DNA of 64,000 nucleotides from CAHJXG01 sp965277495 (lineage in GTDB: Bacteria; Pseudomonadota; Alphaproteobacteria; Acetobacterales; Acetobacteraceae): the NCBI GenBank assembly GCA_965277495.1, contig OZ255824.1:2914001-2978000 (forward strand), given 5' to 3'. Positions 1 to 6,722 of this stretch are shown here, in pieces. Numbering within the stretch: the stretch's first letter is position 1; each line of letters begins with the position of its first letter. The position numbers and the translations under genes were made by a program. Below the pieces are notes generated by a model. That model did no database searches. It was given only the letters and a program-made list of their open reading frames with translations, and was not told the DNA's origin.

Positions 1-263
1 CGCGCGCATGCCCATGCGAACCCGGCGCAGGCGCCCAGCATAACAAGGCCGAGCGCAAGCAACGGCACGCTGGCGACCAGCGCCTGCAGGGGACCGAGCC
101 CATCGGTCCGGTCAGAATAGGCGCCCCAGATCAGGAACGCCGCGAGGTAGAGCGCCACCCAGCGGATGTGCAGCACGTCGCGCGCCATTGCCCGCCAGCT
201 CGGGCGCCCCTGCCACAGCACTCGCTCGCCGGGCATGAGGTCGTGGACGCCGGGATGGGTCAT
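1..263 (-). CDS. puhB: PuhB-like photosynthetic complex assembly protein, partial (C-terminus beyond the left edge)
   Basis: Only the N-terminal 87 residues are in the window. They begin MTHPGVHDLMPGERVLWQGRP, followed by two hydrophobic stretches (about residues 34-50 and 60-85) that look like the first membrane segments. The 'GE-x-VLWQGRPSW' opening and the position immediately after puhA fit the PuhB family, which assists assembly of the reaction centre/LH1 complex in the membrane. The ATG overlaps the puhA stop codon (ATGA), so translation is probably coupled. Family assignment rests on this opening and on gene order; the rest of the protein cannot be seen. Confidence 0.75.
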   Translation of the reverse strand, partial: MTHPGVHDLMPGERVLWQGRPSWRAMARDVLHIRWVALYLAAFLIWGAYSDRTDGLGPLQALVASVPLLALGLVMLGACAGFAWACA

Positions 264-1045
264 GCTCCGGCTCCTGCGGCGGGCTCGCTGGATGGGGCGT
301 CGCGGTAGAAGCGGCCGGCGGCGAAGTAGGCGTTCAGCCGGTCGTCTTCCCGCGCGGTGATGCGGTCGGGCGCCGCCGGCATCGGGATGTCGGCGAACTG
401 GTGCGCCTGCAGCGCCGTGACGCGGATCTCGCGGGCGCGCTCCTTGATGTCGGTGTGGAAGACCGGCACCAGCACGTGTCCGCTGGCGAGGCCCGGCCGC
501 AGCTCGACCTCGAGCAGGCGCATGATCTTGATGGACTGGTCCACCCAGATGTCGCGCACCACGCCGATCTCGACCCATCGCAGGTCGAACACGGCCATGC
601 CGCGCGGGTCCGCCTCGCCCTTCTCGACCGACCATTCCGGCAGGTTGCGGAGCGGCTGCAGCATCAGCTCGCCCTTTTCCGTCAGCATCGGCTCATTCCG
701 CCGCATCACCCAGGCGCCCGGGCCGAGCGCGGTGAGCAGTGGGTTGCCGACCGGGACCAGCGGCGTGCCGGCAAAGGGATAGAGCGGACGCACGTCGCTC
801 TCAGGCTGCGGGTAATAGTGCGGCGCGGACGTCTCGCCGCCCTCGTTCAGCAGGTAGGTCTCCGGCTTGGGCGGCCTGGGGAAGCCCAGCATGGGCTGCC
901 GATCGAACGGCGAAGCCTTCATCGGATAGCCCTCGCGCTTGTCCAAGCGCCGCAGGAACCAAACGAGGCCGAGGAAGCCGATGAAGAACAGCGTGATCGC
1001 GATCTGCGCGAAGTCGATGTGGTAGGTGATGCTGCCGAGCGGCAT
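260..1045 (-). CDS. puhA: Photosynthetic reaction centre H subunit (PuhA)
   Basis: The 261-residue protein has the PuhA layout: a short periplasmic N-terminus, one membrane helix (about residues 10-30, ITLFFIGFLGLVWFL), then a soluble cytoplasmic PRC-barrel domain. Family hallmarks seen are 'RRLDKREGYP' after the helix, 'DPRGMAVFD', 'DIWVDQS' and 'DRITAREDDRLNAYFAAGRFYR' near the end. The acidic residue corresponding to Glu H173 lies in 'LLEVEL'. The H subunit caps the L/M core and guides proton uptake to QB. The gene starts 10 bases after the pufC stop and overlaps puhB, so here it belongs to the puf operon instead of a separate puh operon. Confidence 0.95.
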   Translation of the reverse strand: MPLGSITYHIDFAQIAITLFFIGFLGLVWFLRRLDKREGYPMKASPFDRQPMLGFPRPPKPETYLLNEGGETSAPHYYPQPESDVRPLYPFAGTPLVPVGNPLLTALGPGAWVMRRNEPMLTEKGELMLQPLRNLPEWSVEKGEADPRGMAVFDLRWVEIGVVRDIWVDQSIKIMRLLEVELRPGLASGHVLVPVFHTDIKERAREIRVTALQAHQFADIPMPAAPDRITAREDDRLNAYFAAGRFYRDAPSSEPAAGAGA

Positions 1046-1055
1046 GTGGGCCTCC

Positions 1056-2156
1056 TTAACCTGGCGGTGGCGGCGGCGTGGGCGCCGGCGTGGAGTTTGC
1101 GGCGGCCGGATGGACGGAAGCCGGGCCGGTCAGGCCGGGGTAGTCGCGCACCATGTTCACCCCGCCCAGCGGCTTGGTGACGCCGACGTGGCAGGTGGCG
1201 CACAGCACCAGCCCGTTGCCGAGCTGCGGACCGCTTTCGCGCGCCGGCAGCACGGGTATGTTCGTCTCGGTCGTAAGCGTGCGGGTCTGCGGCGCCAGTT
1301 CGGCGATCGTCCGCAGGTAGTTGCGGTTCACGTCCCGCAGCAGCCGGATCGCGTCGTAGGCGACCCAGCGGTACGGCGTGCTCTCCGCCCAGCTTTCGAA
1401 CGCGCGGGAGTTGTGGCAATAGCCGCAGTTGACGCCGATGCCGTCCGACATCTGCATCATCATCTCGTAGATGCGCTTGGCCTCGACGCGGGCGGACACG
1501 GTGCCGCTCGGCTCGACCGTCGTGGACTGCACCGCGATGGGTTGGTCGTCGTAGAAATACTCGGCGAACCCGTCATCGGGGAAGAACTTGCGCACCGTGT
1601 CCGCCGACTCGCCCCAGTTTTCCTGCGGCGCGATGAATGGATGCTGCGCCGGCGGCGTCCTTGGGAACCAGATCTCCGCCGGGACCGGCTGGCCGCGGTG
1701 GCAAGTGTAGCAGGTGACGCCGGCGCCCGCGACGTGATTGGCCCAATCGGTATTGAGGTGCCGGGTCATCTGCAGCATGACGCGCGCCGCCGCCTTGGTC
1801 GGCTTGGCGTCGGAGGCATAGTCGTCGCCGGCGTGGCAGAACGCGCAGCCCTGCTTCGGCGCGACCCAGTCGGTGATCGCGGTCTGCAGGCGCATGAACT
1901 CGGCCGCGCTCACGTCCGTCAGCACCTTGACGTTCTTGTAGGTCTCGGTTGCGGACGGCCCGCCCTTTTCGGCGGGCGGCAGCGCGGGCGGCACCTGGCG
2001 GGCCGATGCGCGCTCCGCCGCGCCGCCGAACAGCACCTGTTGCGGAAAGCCCACCTCCTTCGCGTCGTGCGGGGGGCCGGTGTAGGTCGGGACGAAGACG
2101 ACGAATGCTCCTGCCGCGATCACGCCGGCGATCGCGATTACCGTAAGGGATTTCAT
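1056..2156 (-). CDS. pufC: Tetraheme cytochrome c subunit of the reaction centre (PufC)
   Basis: This 366-residue protein carries four CxxCH heme sites: CAFCH (residues 104-108), CYTCH, CGYCH and CATCH. It follows the Blastochloris viridis cytochrome subunit throughout. It donates electrons to the photo-oxidised special pair on the periplasmic side. The N-terminus is a hydrophobic anchor (residues 4-22) with no lipobox cysteine, so an uncleaved helix probably holds it in the membrane. The ATG at 2156 overlaps the pufM stop (ATGA). Oddity: in the segment 'AEFMRLQTAITDWV' the position that is Met74 in B. viridis (sixth ligand of heme 1) is Gln91. The axial ligands aligned to hemes 2, 3 and 4 appear conserved. 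Confidence 0.95.
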   Translation of the reverse strand: MKSLTVIAIAGVIAAGAFVVFVPTYTGPPHDAKEVGFPQQVLFGGAAERASARQVPPALPPAEKGGPSATETYKNVKVLTDVSAAEFMRLQTAITDWVAPKQGCAFCHAGDDYASDAKPTKAAARVMLQMTRHLNTDWANHVAGAGVTCYTCHRGQPVPAEIWFPRTPPAQHPFIAPQENWGESADTVRKFFPDDGFAEYFYDDQPIAVQSTTVEPSGTVSARVEAKRIYEMMMQMSDGIGVNCGYCHNSRAFESWAESTPYRWVAYDAIRLLRDVNRNYLRTIAELAPQTRTLTTETNIPVLPARESGPQLGNGLVLCATCHVGVTKPLGGVNMVRDYPGLTGPASVHPAAANSTPAPTPPPPPG

Positions 2157-3157
2157 CGCAGTGGCCTTTCGTTCGGCAGCTTGACCTCCATGGCGCCAGG
2201 CGGCGGCGCGGGCGGCGTCGGCAATAGCTGCCGATACTCGGGCGCAATGCCGTGCTTGACGCCCCAGAGATACCAATTGTCGACCAGCGTCCCGGTCATC
2301 AGGATGCCGATCCCGCCCGTCAGTGTGGTGAGCACGGCGAAGGAGTAGATCCAGGCGTGGATCGATTCGAAGTTCGCGTTGAACCCCATCGTCCAGCGCC
2401 AGAACAGCGCGCCCCGCTCCATTGCGCTGCCGGGGTCGACGATCTCGCGCGTTTCACGGTCGCCGCCGAAGCGCGTGGTGGCGAGGATGGTGCCGCCGTG
2501 CATGGTGAACAGCATGGTCGATCCGTACAGGAACACGATCGAGAGCATGTGGAACGGGTTGTAGAACAGGTTGCCATAGCGGACCGAGAAGGTCGCCGTC
2601 CAGTTGAGGTGCGCGATGACGCCGAACGGCACCGCTTCTGCCCAGCTCCCCATCATGATCGGGCGGATGAAGCCCAGCACGAGGTAGAGCCAGATCGCCG
2701 ATGCGAACGCCCAAGGGATGTGGGTTCCGAGCCCGAGCGCAAGCGCCCGGCGATACATGCGGACCCACCACAACAGGATCGACGACGTGAGGAAGAAACC
2801 GGCCATCAAGTACCAGCCGCCGTCATTGAGCGGCGGGAAGATCCGGAGGCCCTGCTTGGCGGACGGCGGCTCGAGCGACAGGAACGGCAGCATCTTCACG
2901 AAGCGGATGGGGTTCCAGTCCACCGAGGCCCACATGTTGAGCCCGATGATCTCGATGGCGACGAAGCCGCAGACGAGCGACAATATGCCGATTACGCCCA
3001 GGTGGGTCGGCCCGACCTGCGTCTCGCCGATCCGTCCGAGCCAGACCGAATGCCGCGGCGTCAGCAGCCGGGGGCTGGAGCCATGCGGCAGCGGCAGCCC
3101 GCGCTCCAGCGGCCCGTGCAGCTCAATCGAAGTAAAGAGGGTGTGGTATCGCGCCAT
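2153..3157 (-). CDS. pufM: Photosynthetic reaction centre M subunit (PufM)
   Basis: This 334-residue, five-helix protein aligns with PufM over its length. Visible cofactor residues are the histidines equivalent to M182 (IAHLNW), M202 (NLFYNPFH), M219 (MHGGTILA) and M266 (FESIHAW), the iron ligand Glu M234 region (GGDRETREI), Tyr M210 (FLYGS) and Trp M252 (FWRWTMGFNA). The Rba. sphaeroides M44 position, normally Asn, is Glu here ('GETQVGP', residue 45). A C-terminal extension of about 25 residues follows the usual end. I chose the ATG at 3157 (MARYHTLF) over an upstream open stretch that belongs to the pufL antisense frame; it lies 14 bases after the pufL stop. Confidence 0.96.
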   Translation of the reverse strand: MARYHTLFTSIELHGPLERGLPLPHGSSPRLLTPRHSVWLGRIGETQVGPTHLGVIGILSLVCGFVAIEIIGLNMWASVDWNPIRFVKMLPFLSLEPPSAKQGLRIFPPLNDGGWYLMAGFFLTSSILLWWVRMYRRALALGLGTHIPWAFASAIWLYLVLGFIRPIMMGSWAEAVPFGVIAHLNWTATFSVRYGNLFYNPFHMLSIVFLYGSTMLFTMHGGTILATTRFGGDRETREIVDPGSAMERGALFWRWTMGFNANFESIHAWIYSFAVLTTLTGGIGILMTGTLVDNWYLWGVKHGIAPEYRQLLPTPPAPPPGAMEVKLPNERPLR

Positions 3158-3171
3158 GATCCTGTCCTCTC

Positions 3172-4011
3172 CTATTGGAAGCCGCTCGGGCCCCAGACGG
3201 GGATGTTGAGATACCAGTTGTACCAGTATGGCCAACCGCGAGACCACAAAGGCCCAGCGATCAGGATGCAGACCGCGCTCCAGAACCCGGCATTGAGCGC
3301 CAGGAAATAGCCGATGCGGTGGATGCCAAGCGAACCCGCCGAGTAGACGATGGTGTCGCGGAAGTAGATGCTTTCGTGCTCGGCGTAGGTCACCGGCTTG
3401 CCGCGCTGCGGATGCGCCACCGAGAGGATCTCGCCTCCGTGCAATGCCAGCAGGAACGTGGTGGTGAAGAAGCACGTGACCGCGATCATGTGCGCCGGGT
3501 TGTAGTGGAAATGGAGGTATTGGTAGCCGGTGTTGGACACCCAATCGAGGTGGCTCATGATCCCGTATGGGAAGCCGTAGCCCCAGGCGCCCATCAGCAC
3601 CGGACGGATCACGACCAGGGAGAAATAGGCCAGGATCGCCATGGAGAAGCCGAACGGCACGTGCAGGCCGATGCCGAGCTTGCGGCAGATCTCCACCTGG
3701 CGCAGCGCCCACGACGTGAAGGCGATCAGGGCGCAGAGCGTGATCCACTGCCACAGCCCGCCGTCGCGCAACGGGGCGAACGAAAGCCCGCGGCTGATGG
3801 GCGGCGGGTCGATGCTGATCTTGAACAGCGCCCAGGTCGGCCCGATTGCGGCGCCGTAGACGATCAGCAGGGTGCCGAGCAGGGCGGATATTGCGGCGGT
3901 GAAACCAAAAAAGCCGACGTAGAACGGGCCAACCCAGAAGTCGAAAACCTCGCCGCCAACTAACGTGCCGCCTTTGACACGGTATTTCTGCTCGTATGAC
4001 AGCATTGACAT
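3172..4011 (-). CDS. pufL: Photosynthetic reaction centre L subunit (PufL)
   Basis: This 279-residue L subunit has the ligand histidines equivalent to L153 (SHLDWVS), L168 and L173 (FHYNPAHM), L190 (ALHGGE) and L230 (GIHRIG), plus Glu L212 and Ser L223. L213 is Ser (HES) where Rba. sphaeroides has Asp, and L104 is Gln (ALRQVE) where Glu is usual. I chose the ATG at 4011 (MSMLSYEQ) because a GGGAG ribosome site sits seven bases upstream and because residue numbering then matches other PufL proteins; ATGs at 4017 and 4005 are alternatives. It is the first gene of the operon: no pufB, pufA or pufQ precedes it. Confidence 0.96.
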   Translation of the reverse strand: MSMLSYEQKYRVKGGTLVGGEVFDFWVGPFYVGFFGFTAAISALLGTLLIVYGAAIGPTWALFKISIDPPPISRGLSFAPLRDGGLWQWITLCALIAFTSWALRQVEICRKLGIGLHVPFGFSMAILAYFSLVVIRPVLMGAWGYGFPYGIMSHLDWVSNTGYQYLHFHYNPAHMIAVTCFFTTTFLLALHGGEILSVAHPQRGKPVTYAEHESIYFRDTIVYSAGSLGIHRIGYFLALNAGFWSAVCILIAGPLWSRGWPYWYNWYLNIPVWGPSGFQ

Positions 4012-4063
4012 CGGCATGCTCCCTGGGCCGTGAGACCCTGAACATTGAAATTGCCGATGGGGT

Positions 4064-4081
4064 TGTCAAGCTTCGCTGACA
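4064..4081. promoter_or_regulatory. PpsR/CrtJ-type operator, distal copy relative to the SH3 gene
   Basis: The 18-base sequence TGTCAAGCTTCGCTGACA is a perfect TGT-N12-ACA element, the known recognition pattern of the photosynthesis repressors PpsR/CrtJ. It sits 52 bases upstream of the pufL start, in the divergent region shared with the SH3-domain gene, and overlaps a TTGACA-like -35 hexamer on the minus strand. A second site lies seven bases away. Binding is inferred from the pattern and gene context. Confidence 0.7.
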
Positions 4082-4088
4082 CCTTATT

Positions 4089-4106
4089 TGTCAATTAAAC
4101 ATGACA
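4089..4106. promoter_or_regulatory. PpsR/CrtJ-type operator, proximal copy relative to the SH3 gene
   Basis: TGTCAATTAAACATGACA is a second perfect TGT-N12-ACA element, with arms TGTCA/TGACA. The seven-base gap to its neighbour is close to the spacing of tandem CrtJ sites known from bacteriochlorophyll promoters, where two tetramers bind cooperatively. It overlaps another TTGACA-like hexamer reading toward pufL and ends 15 bases before the SH3 start codon, so a bound repressor could silence both directions. Confidence 0.7.
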
Positions 4107-4121
4107 GTTTTGGAGGGCGAA

Positions 4122-4505
4122 ATGACCGTGCGCAGGCATGGACGGCGGCTCAAAGGTCTGACAGTCGTGGCCGCCGTCTCCCTGATGGGAGCCACATGGG
4201 CCGGTCCGGCAGCGGCCTGGACTGGCGTGGTGGAATGGCCGACCTTTTTCCGCACCGGGCCGGGCCGGCATTTCGTCGTGCTGCAGGAACTCGCGCGTGG
4301 CATGACGGTGGACGTGCAGTCCTGCGCCGATAAATGGTGCATGATTCAGGTCGGCCGGGTGACCGGATATCTCGAACAGGCCAACCTTGGGCAACAGCCG
4401 CCGCCGTCGCTGTTTCCGGCCCCGGCTGCGAATGCGTCCGGATGCTTCGATAGCCGCCGTGACGGCTTTCACGGTGGCGAGACATACCGTTACTGCCCGA
4501 GGTAA
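4122..4505 (+). CDS. Exported SH3-domain protein divergent from the puf operon
   Basis: This 127-residue protein has an arginine-rich N-terminus and a signal peptide (about residues 10-32, ending GPAAAW). A single bacterial SH3 type-3 fold follows: 'VVEWPTFFRTGPGRHFVVLQELARGMTVDVQSCADKWCMIQVGRVTGYLEQANL'. Such domains bind cell-wall peptides or proteins in the periplasm; the partner here is unknown. I chose ATG 4122 because a strong GGAGGG ribosome site ends four bases upstream; an earlier ATG at 4101 lies inside the second PpsR-like site. The gene shares its promoter region with pufL, so it may be co-regulated by light and oxygen, which is inference. Confidence 0.8.
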   Translation: MTVRRHGRRLKGLTVVAAVSLMGATWAGPAAAWTGVVEWPTFFRTGPGRHFVVLQELARGMTVDVQSCADKWCMIQVGRVTGYLEQANLGQQPPPSLFPAPAANASGCFDSRRDGFHGGETYRYCPR

Positions 4506-4526
4506 GGCTGGCGTTACTTCCCGCGC

Positions 4527-5366
4527 ATGCCGGTCGGTGTCGTAACAGGCGCAACCAGCGGCATCGGTCGGTGGATCGCGCTTGGCCTGGCACGGGCCGG
4601 GCATACGGTGGCCGCGGTGGCGCGCGACCGCCGGCGCGGCGACGACATGGTGGCCTGGATCGGCACGCATGCGCCATCGGCCCGGGTCGACCTGCTGATC
4701 GCCGATCTTTCGTCGCTCGTCGCCACGCGCGACGTCGGCAGGCTGATCGTTGCGCGCCATCCCGCGGTCGACGTGCTGGTGAACAATGCCGGCGTGTTCT
4801 GCACCCGGCGGGAGCAGACCGCCGAGGGGCACGAGCGCGTCATTGCGGTCAACCATCTTGCGCCGTTCGTGCTCACGCGCGCCCTGATCCCGGCGTTGCA
4901 TGCCGCCGCGCAAGGGGGGACGGCCGCACGCATCGTCAACGTCGGGTCGTCCACCTCCGACCGTGCGCGCATCGATCCGGCCAACCTGGAAAGCCCGGCC
5001 CGCTGGGGGATGGTGCGCTCATACAGCCAATCCAAGCTCGCGCTGACCATGGCGACCCTTGGCTGGGCGCAGCGGCTGCGGGATGCGGGCATCGTGGCCA
5101 ACGTGGTGCATCCAGGCGCGGTGGCGACCAGCCTGGTGCGGGCTGCGGGGCCGATCGGCTTGGCGTGGCGGATCATGGCGCCCTTCCTGCTGACGGAGGA
5201 ACAGGGCGCCGACACCCCGCTGCACGTGGCGCTGTCACCGGAGTACGGGACGATCACCGGGGCCTACGTGAAAAAGCGGCAGCCGGTGCGGCCCAATAGC
5301 CGCGTGCTCGACGCAGCGCTGATGGAGCGGGTTTGGCTCGTTACGGAAGCACTGACCCGCGAATGA
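4527..5366 (+). CDS. Short-chain dehydrogenase/reductase, retinol-dehydrogenase-like
   Basis: The 279-residue classical SDR has a Rossmann nucleotide-binding motif TGATSGIG near the N-terminus, NNAG (about residue 89), a catalytic Ser in 'VNVGSSTSD' and the catalytic YxxxK in 'YSQSK'. The pattern after the active site ('VVHPGAVATSL') resembles the retinol dehydrogenase/WW-domain oxidoreductase branch, which reduces or oxidises lipophilic alcohols and aldehydes with NADP(H). The substrate cannot be told from sequence. It starts 21 bases after the SH3 gene and may be co-transcribed with it. Its last 26 bases overlap the end of the convergent SDR gene. Confidence 0.85.
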   Translation: MPVGVVTGATSGIGRWIALGLARAGHTVAAVARDRRRGDDMVAWIGTHAPSARVDLLIADLSSLVATRDVGRLIVARHPAVDVLVNNAGVFCTRREQTAEGHERVIAVNHLAPFVLTRALIPALHAAAQGGTAARIVNVGSSTSDRARIDPANLESPARWGMVRSYSQSKLALTMATLGWAQRLRDAGIVANVVHPGAVATSLVRAAGPIGLAWRIMAPFLLTEEQGADTPLHVALSPEYGTITGAYVKKRQPVRPNSRVLDAALMERVWLVTEALTRE

Positions 5367-6366
5367 CCCATGCCGCCGCGCCGGCCAGCACCCCGAGGCC
5401 CAGAAGCGCCCGTCCGTTCCGGCATAGCCATACCTGGATGCTGCGCTGCCGGGCGCGCCGTCCGAACGGCCCATGCACCCGGGAGGCCTCGGCCGATGGG
5501 GCAAACAGGGTCGGACGCTCCAGGCGCGCCACCTCCGGATCATAGGTGAGCTGGCCATCGAGGCCCAGGCGGGTCATCGCGAAAGCGATCAGCCGCGGCG
5601 AGATGCGGGCGGCGATCGAGAAGGCAGCCGCGGTGCCACTCACGACCATTTCCGGCTGGCCGCGCGTTGCCGCAAGGTGGATTGCGGCCGCCACGACCTC
5701 CGGCTGATAGACCGGGGCAACGGGACGTGCCGGCCAGCCCATGTGGGAGATGGAATGGGAAAAGAACGGCGTATTCACCGCCGGCGGGAAGATCGTGCTG
5801 ACGCGAATGTTGCTGCGCTGCATCCGCAGCTCCGCCTGCAGCGCCTGGCCGAAGCCACGCACGGCGGCCTTCGCCCCGGCATAGGACGTCATCAGCGGCA
5901 AGCCGTGAAAAGCGGTCGCGGAGCAGACGTTCACGATCGTGCCTTGCTCCCGCAGCGCCATCAATGCGAGCGCGACCCGGCAGCCATTGACCGTGCCGCC
6001 GTAGGTCACGGCCGTTACCCGTTCGAATTGGGCTTCAGGTATGGTGGTGAACCGGCCGTAAACGCCGTTGCCCGCGCAGTTGATCCAAACATCCGGGAGG
6101 CCAAGCTCGGCGACGATCGCGTCGGCGGCGTCCTGCAGGGCGGCGCTGACCGTCACGTCGGCAACGGCGATAGCGACCGGCACGCCGGCTGCCCTGAGGG
6201 TTGCAGCGGCGGACGCCAGTCCAGTTTCACCCCGGGCAATCAGCCCCACGCGCCAGCCGCGCCGTGCAAACAGGTCGGCGGTGCACCGCCCGATGCCGGA
6301 GGAGCCCCCGGCTATGATGAGCGTGCCAGGTGAGCGCGCCAGGACTGCGCTTCCCTGTTGGCTCAT
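5341..6366 (-). CDS. Short-chain dehydrogenase with C-terminal membrane anchor
   Basis: This SDR of about 341 residues has GGSSGIG for cofactor binding, 'NCAGNG', a catalytic Ser region 'NVCSATAF' and a catalytic Y-x3-K in 'YAGAK'. After the SDR fold it continues about 90 residues and ends in a hydrophobic segment (ALLGLGVLAGAAAWVI) that could tether it to the membrane. Similar extended SDRs are annotated only as short-chain dehydrogenases; the substrate is unknown. The start at 6366 (MSQQGSAVLARSPG) was chosen because homology begins there; the frame is open upstream and no clear ribosome site is seen. It converges on and overlaps the preceding SDR gene. Confidence 0.82.
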   Translation of the reverse strand: MSQQGSAVLARSPGTLIIAGGSSGIGRCTADLFARRGWRVGLIARGETGLASAAATLRAAGVPVAIAVADVTVSAALQDAADAIVAELGLPDVWINCAGNGVYGRFTTIPEAQFERVTAVTYGGTVNGCRVALALMALREQGTIVNVCSATAFHGLPLMTSYAGAKAAVRGFGQALQAELRMQRSNIRVSTIFPPAVNTPFFSHSISHMGWPARPVAPVYQPEVVAAAIHLAATRGQPEMVVSGTAAAFSIAARISPRLIAFAMTRLGLDGQLTYDPEVARLERPTLFAPSAEASRVHGPFGRRARQRSIQVWLCRNGRALLGLGVLAGAAAWVIRGSVLP

Positions 6367-6610
6367 GCGGCGATGCCATCGCGTTGAGCGACTCGGCCGG
6401 AAGGTATGGACGCTCACAAGACCGTTATCATGACGTTGAAAGTTGGTCGGCACAAGGCTGGAGCAAGCCGGGGCAGGGCGTTTGCATGCTCGTGCGGGCA
6501 TCGTTTCAGGCCGTATCGTTTTTGTTGTTACCTGCCCCGTTTCGATGTTGAGGCTGCAAGCAAAATCTTTGGCCGATCAGGTAGGAGCCAGGGCTGCCCA
6601 GCCGCGGCGC
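6367..6610. other. Non-coding spacer upstream of the SDR gene
   Basis: This stretch of about 240 bases separates the SDR start from a pair of palindromic repeats. It contains short open frames with no family resemblance and poor start contexts, and I see no convincing gene. It presumably holds the promoter of the minus-strand SDR gene. Confidence 0.5.
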
Positions 6611-6660
6611 GCTAGTGGTGCGAATCTAACGGGTGGGACCGTCAGGTTCGCACCACTAGC
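6611..6660. repeat. Palindromic repeat, copy 1 (stem-loop)
   Basis: Perfect 14-base arms GCTAGTGGTGCGAA (6611-6624) and TTCGCACCACTAGC (6647-6660) flank an inner imperfect stem CTAACGG/CCGTCAG around a GTGGGA loop, making almost all 50 bases palindromic. It is followed at once by a related but diverged palindrome. The layout looks like a REP-type or small MITE-like element; it could also act as a transcription barrier. Confidence 0.75.
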
Positions 6661-6666
6661 TGGTGT

Positions 6667-6722
6667 CTGGTGGACCGATTCACCTAACGCTTGGGACTCA
6701 AGCGTTAGGATCGGACCACTAG
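6667..6722. repeat. Palindromic repeat, copy 2, overlapping the catalase stop codon
   Basis: The inner stem is perfect: CCTAACGCTTG (6683-6693) and CAAGCGTTAGG (6699-6709) around loop GGACT. The outer 13-base arms (6667-6679 and 6710-6722) pair with two mismatches and share the 'CTAGTGGT' end with copy 1. The right arm supplies the TAG stop of the catalase gene (6719-6721), so the element borders or has replaced the original gene end. Confidence 0.75.

Noticed and set aside
2153..4069. A single minus-strand open frame of 638 codons covering pufM and much of pufL
   Set aside because: The upstream half is pufL read in the wrong frame. pufM begins at 3157 with a standard N-terminus and pufL has its own frame.
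4018..4121. Possible pufB/pufA antenna genes directly before pufL
   Set aside because: Only about 100 bases separate pufL from the divergent SH3 gene. No 45-60-codon frame with the antenna His motif fits there on the minus strand.
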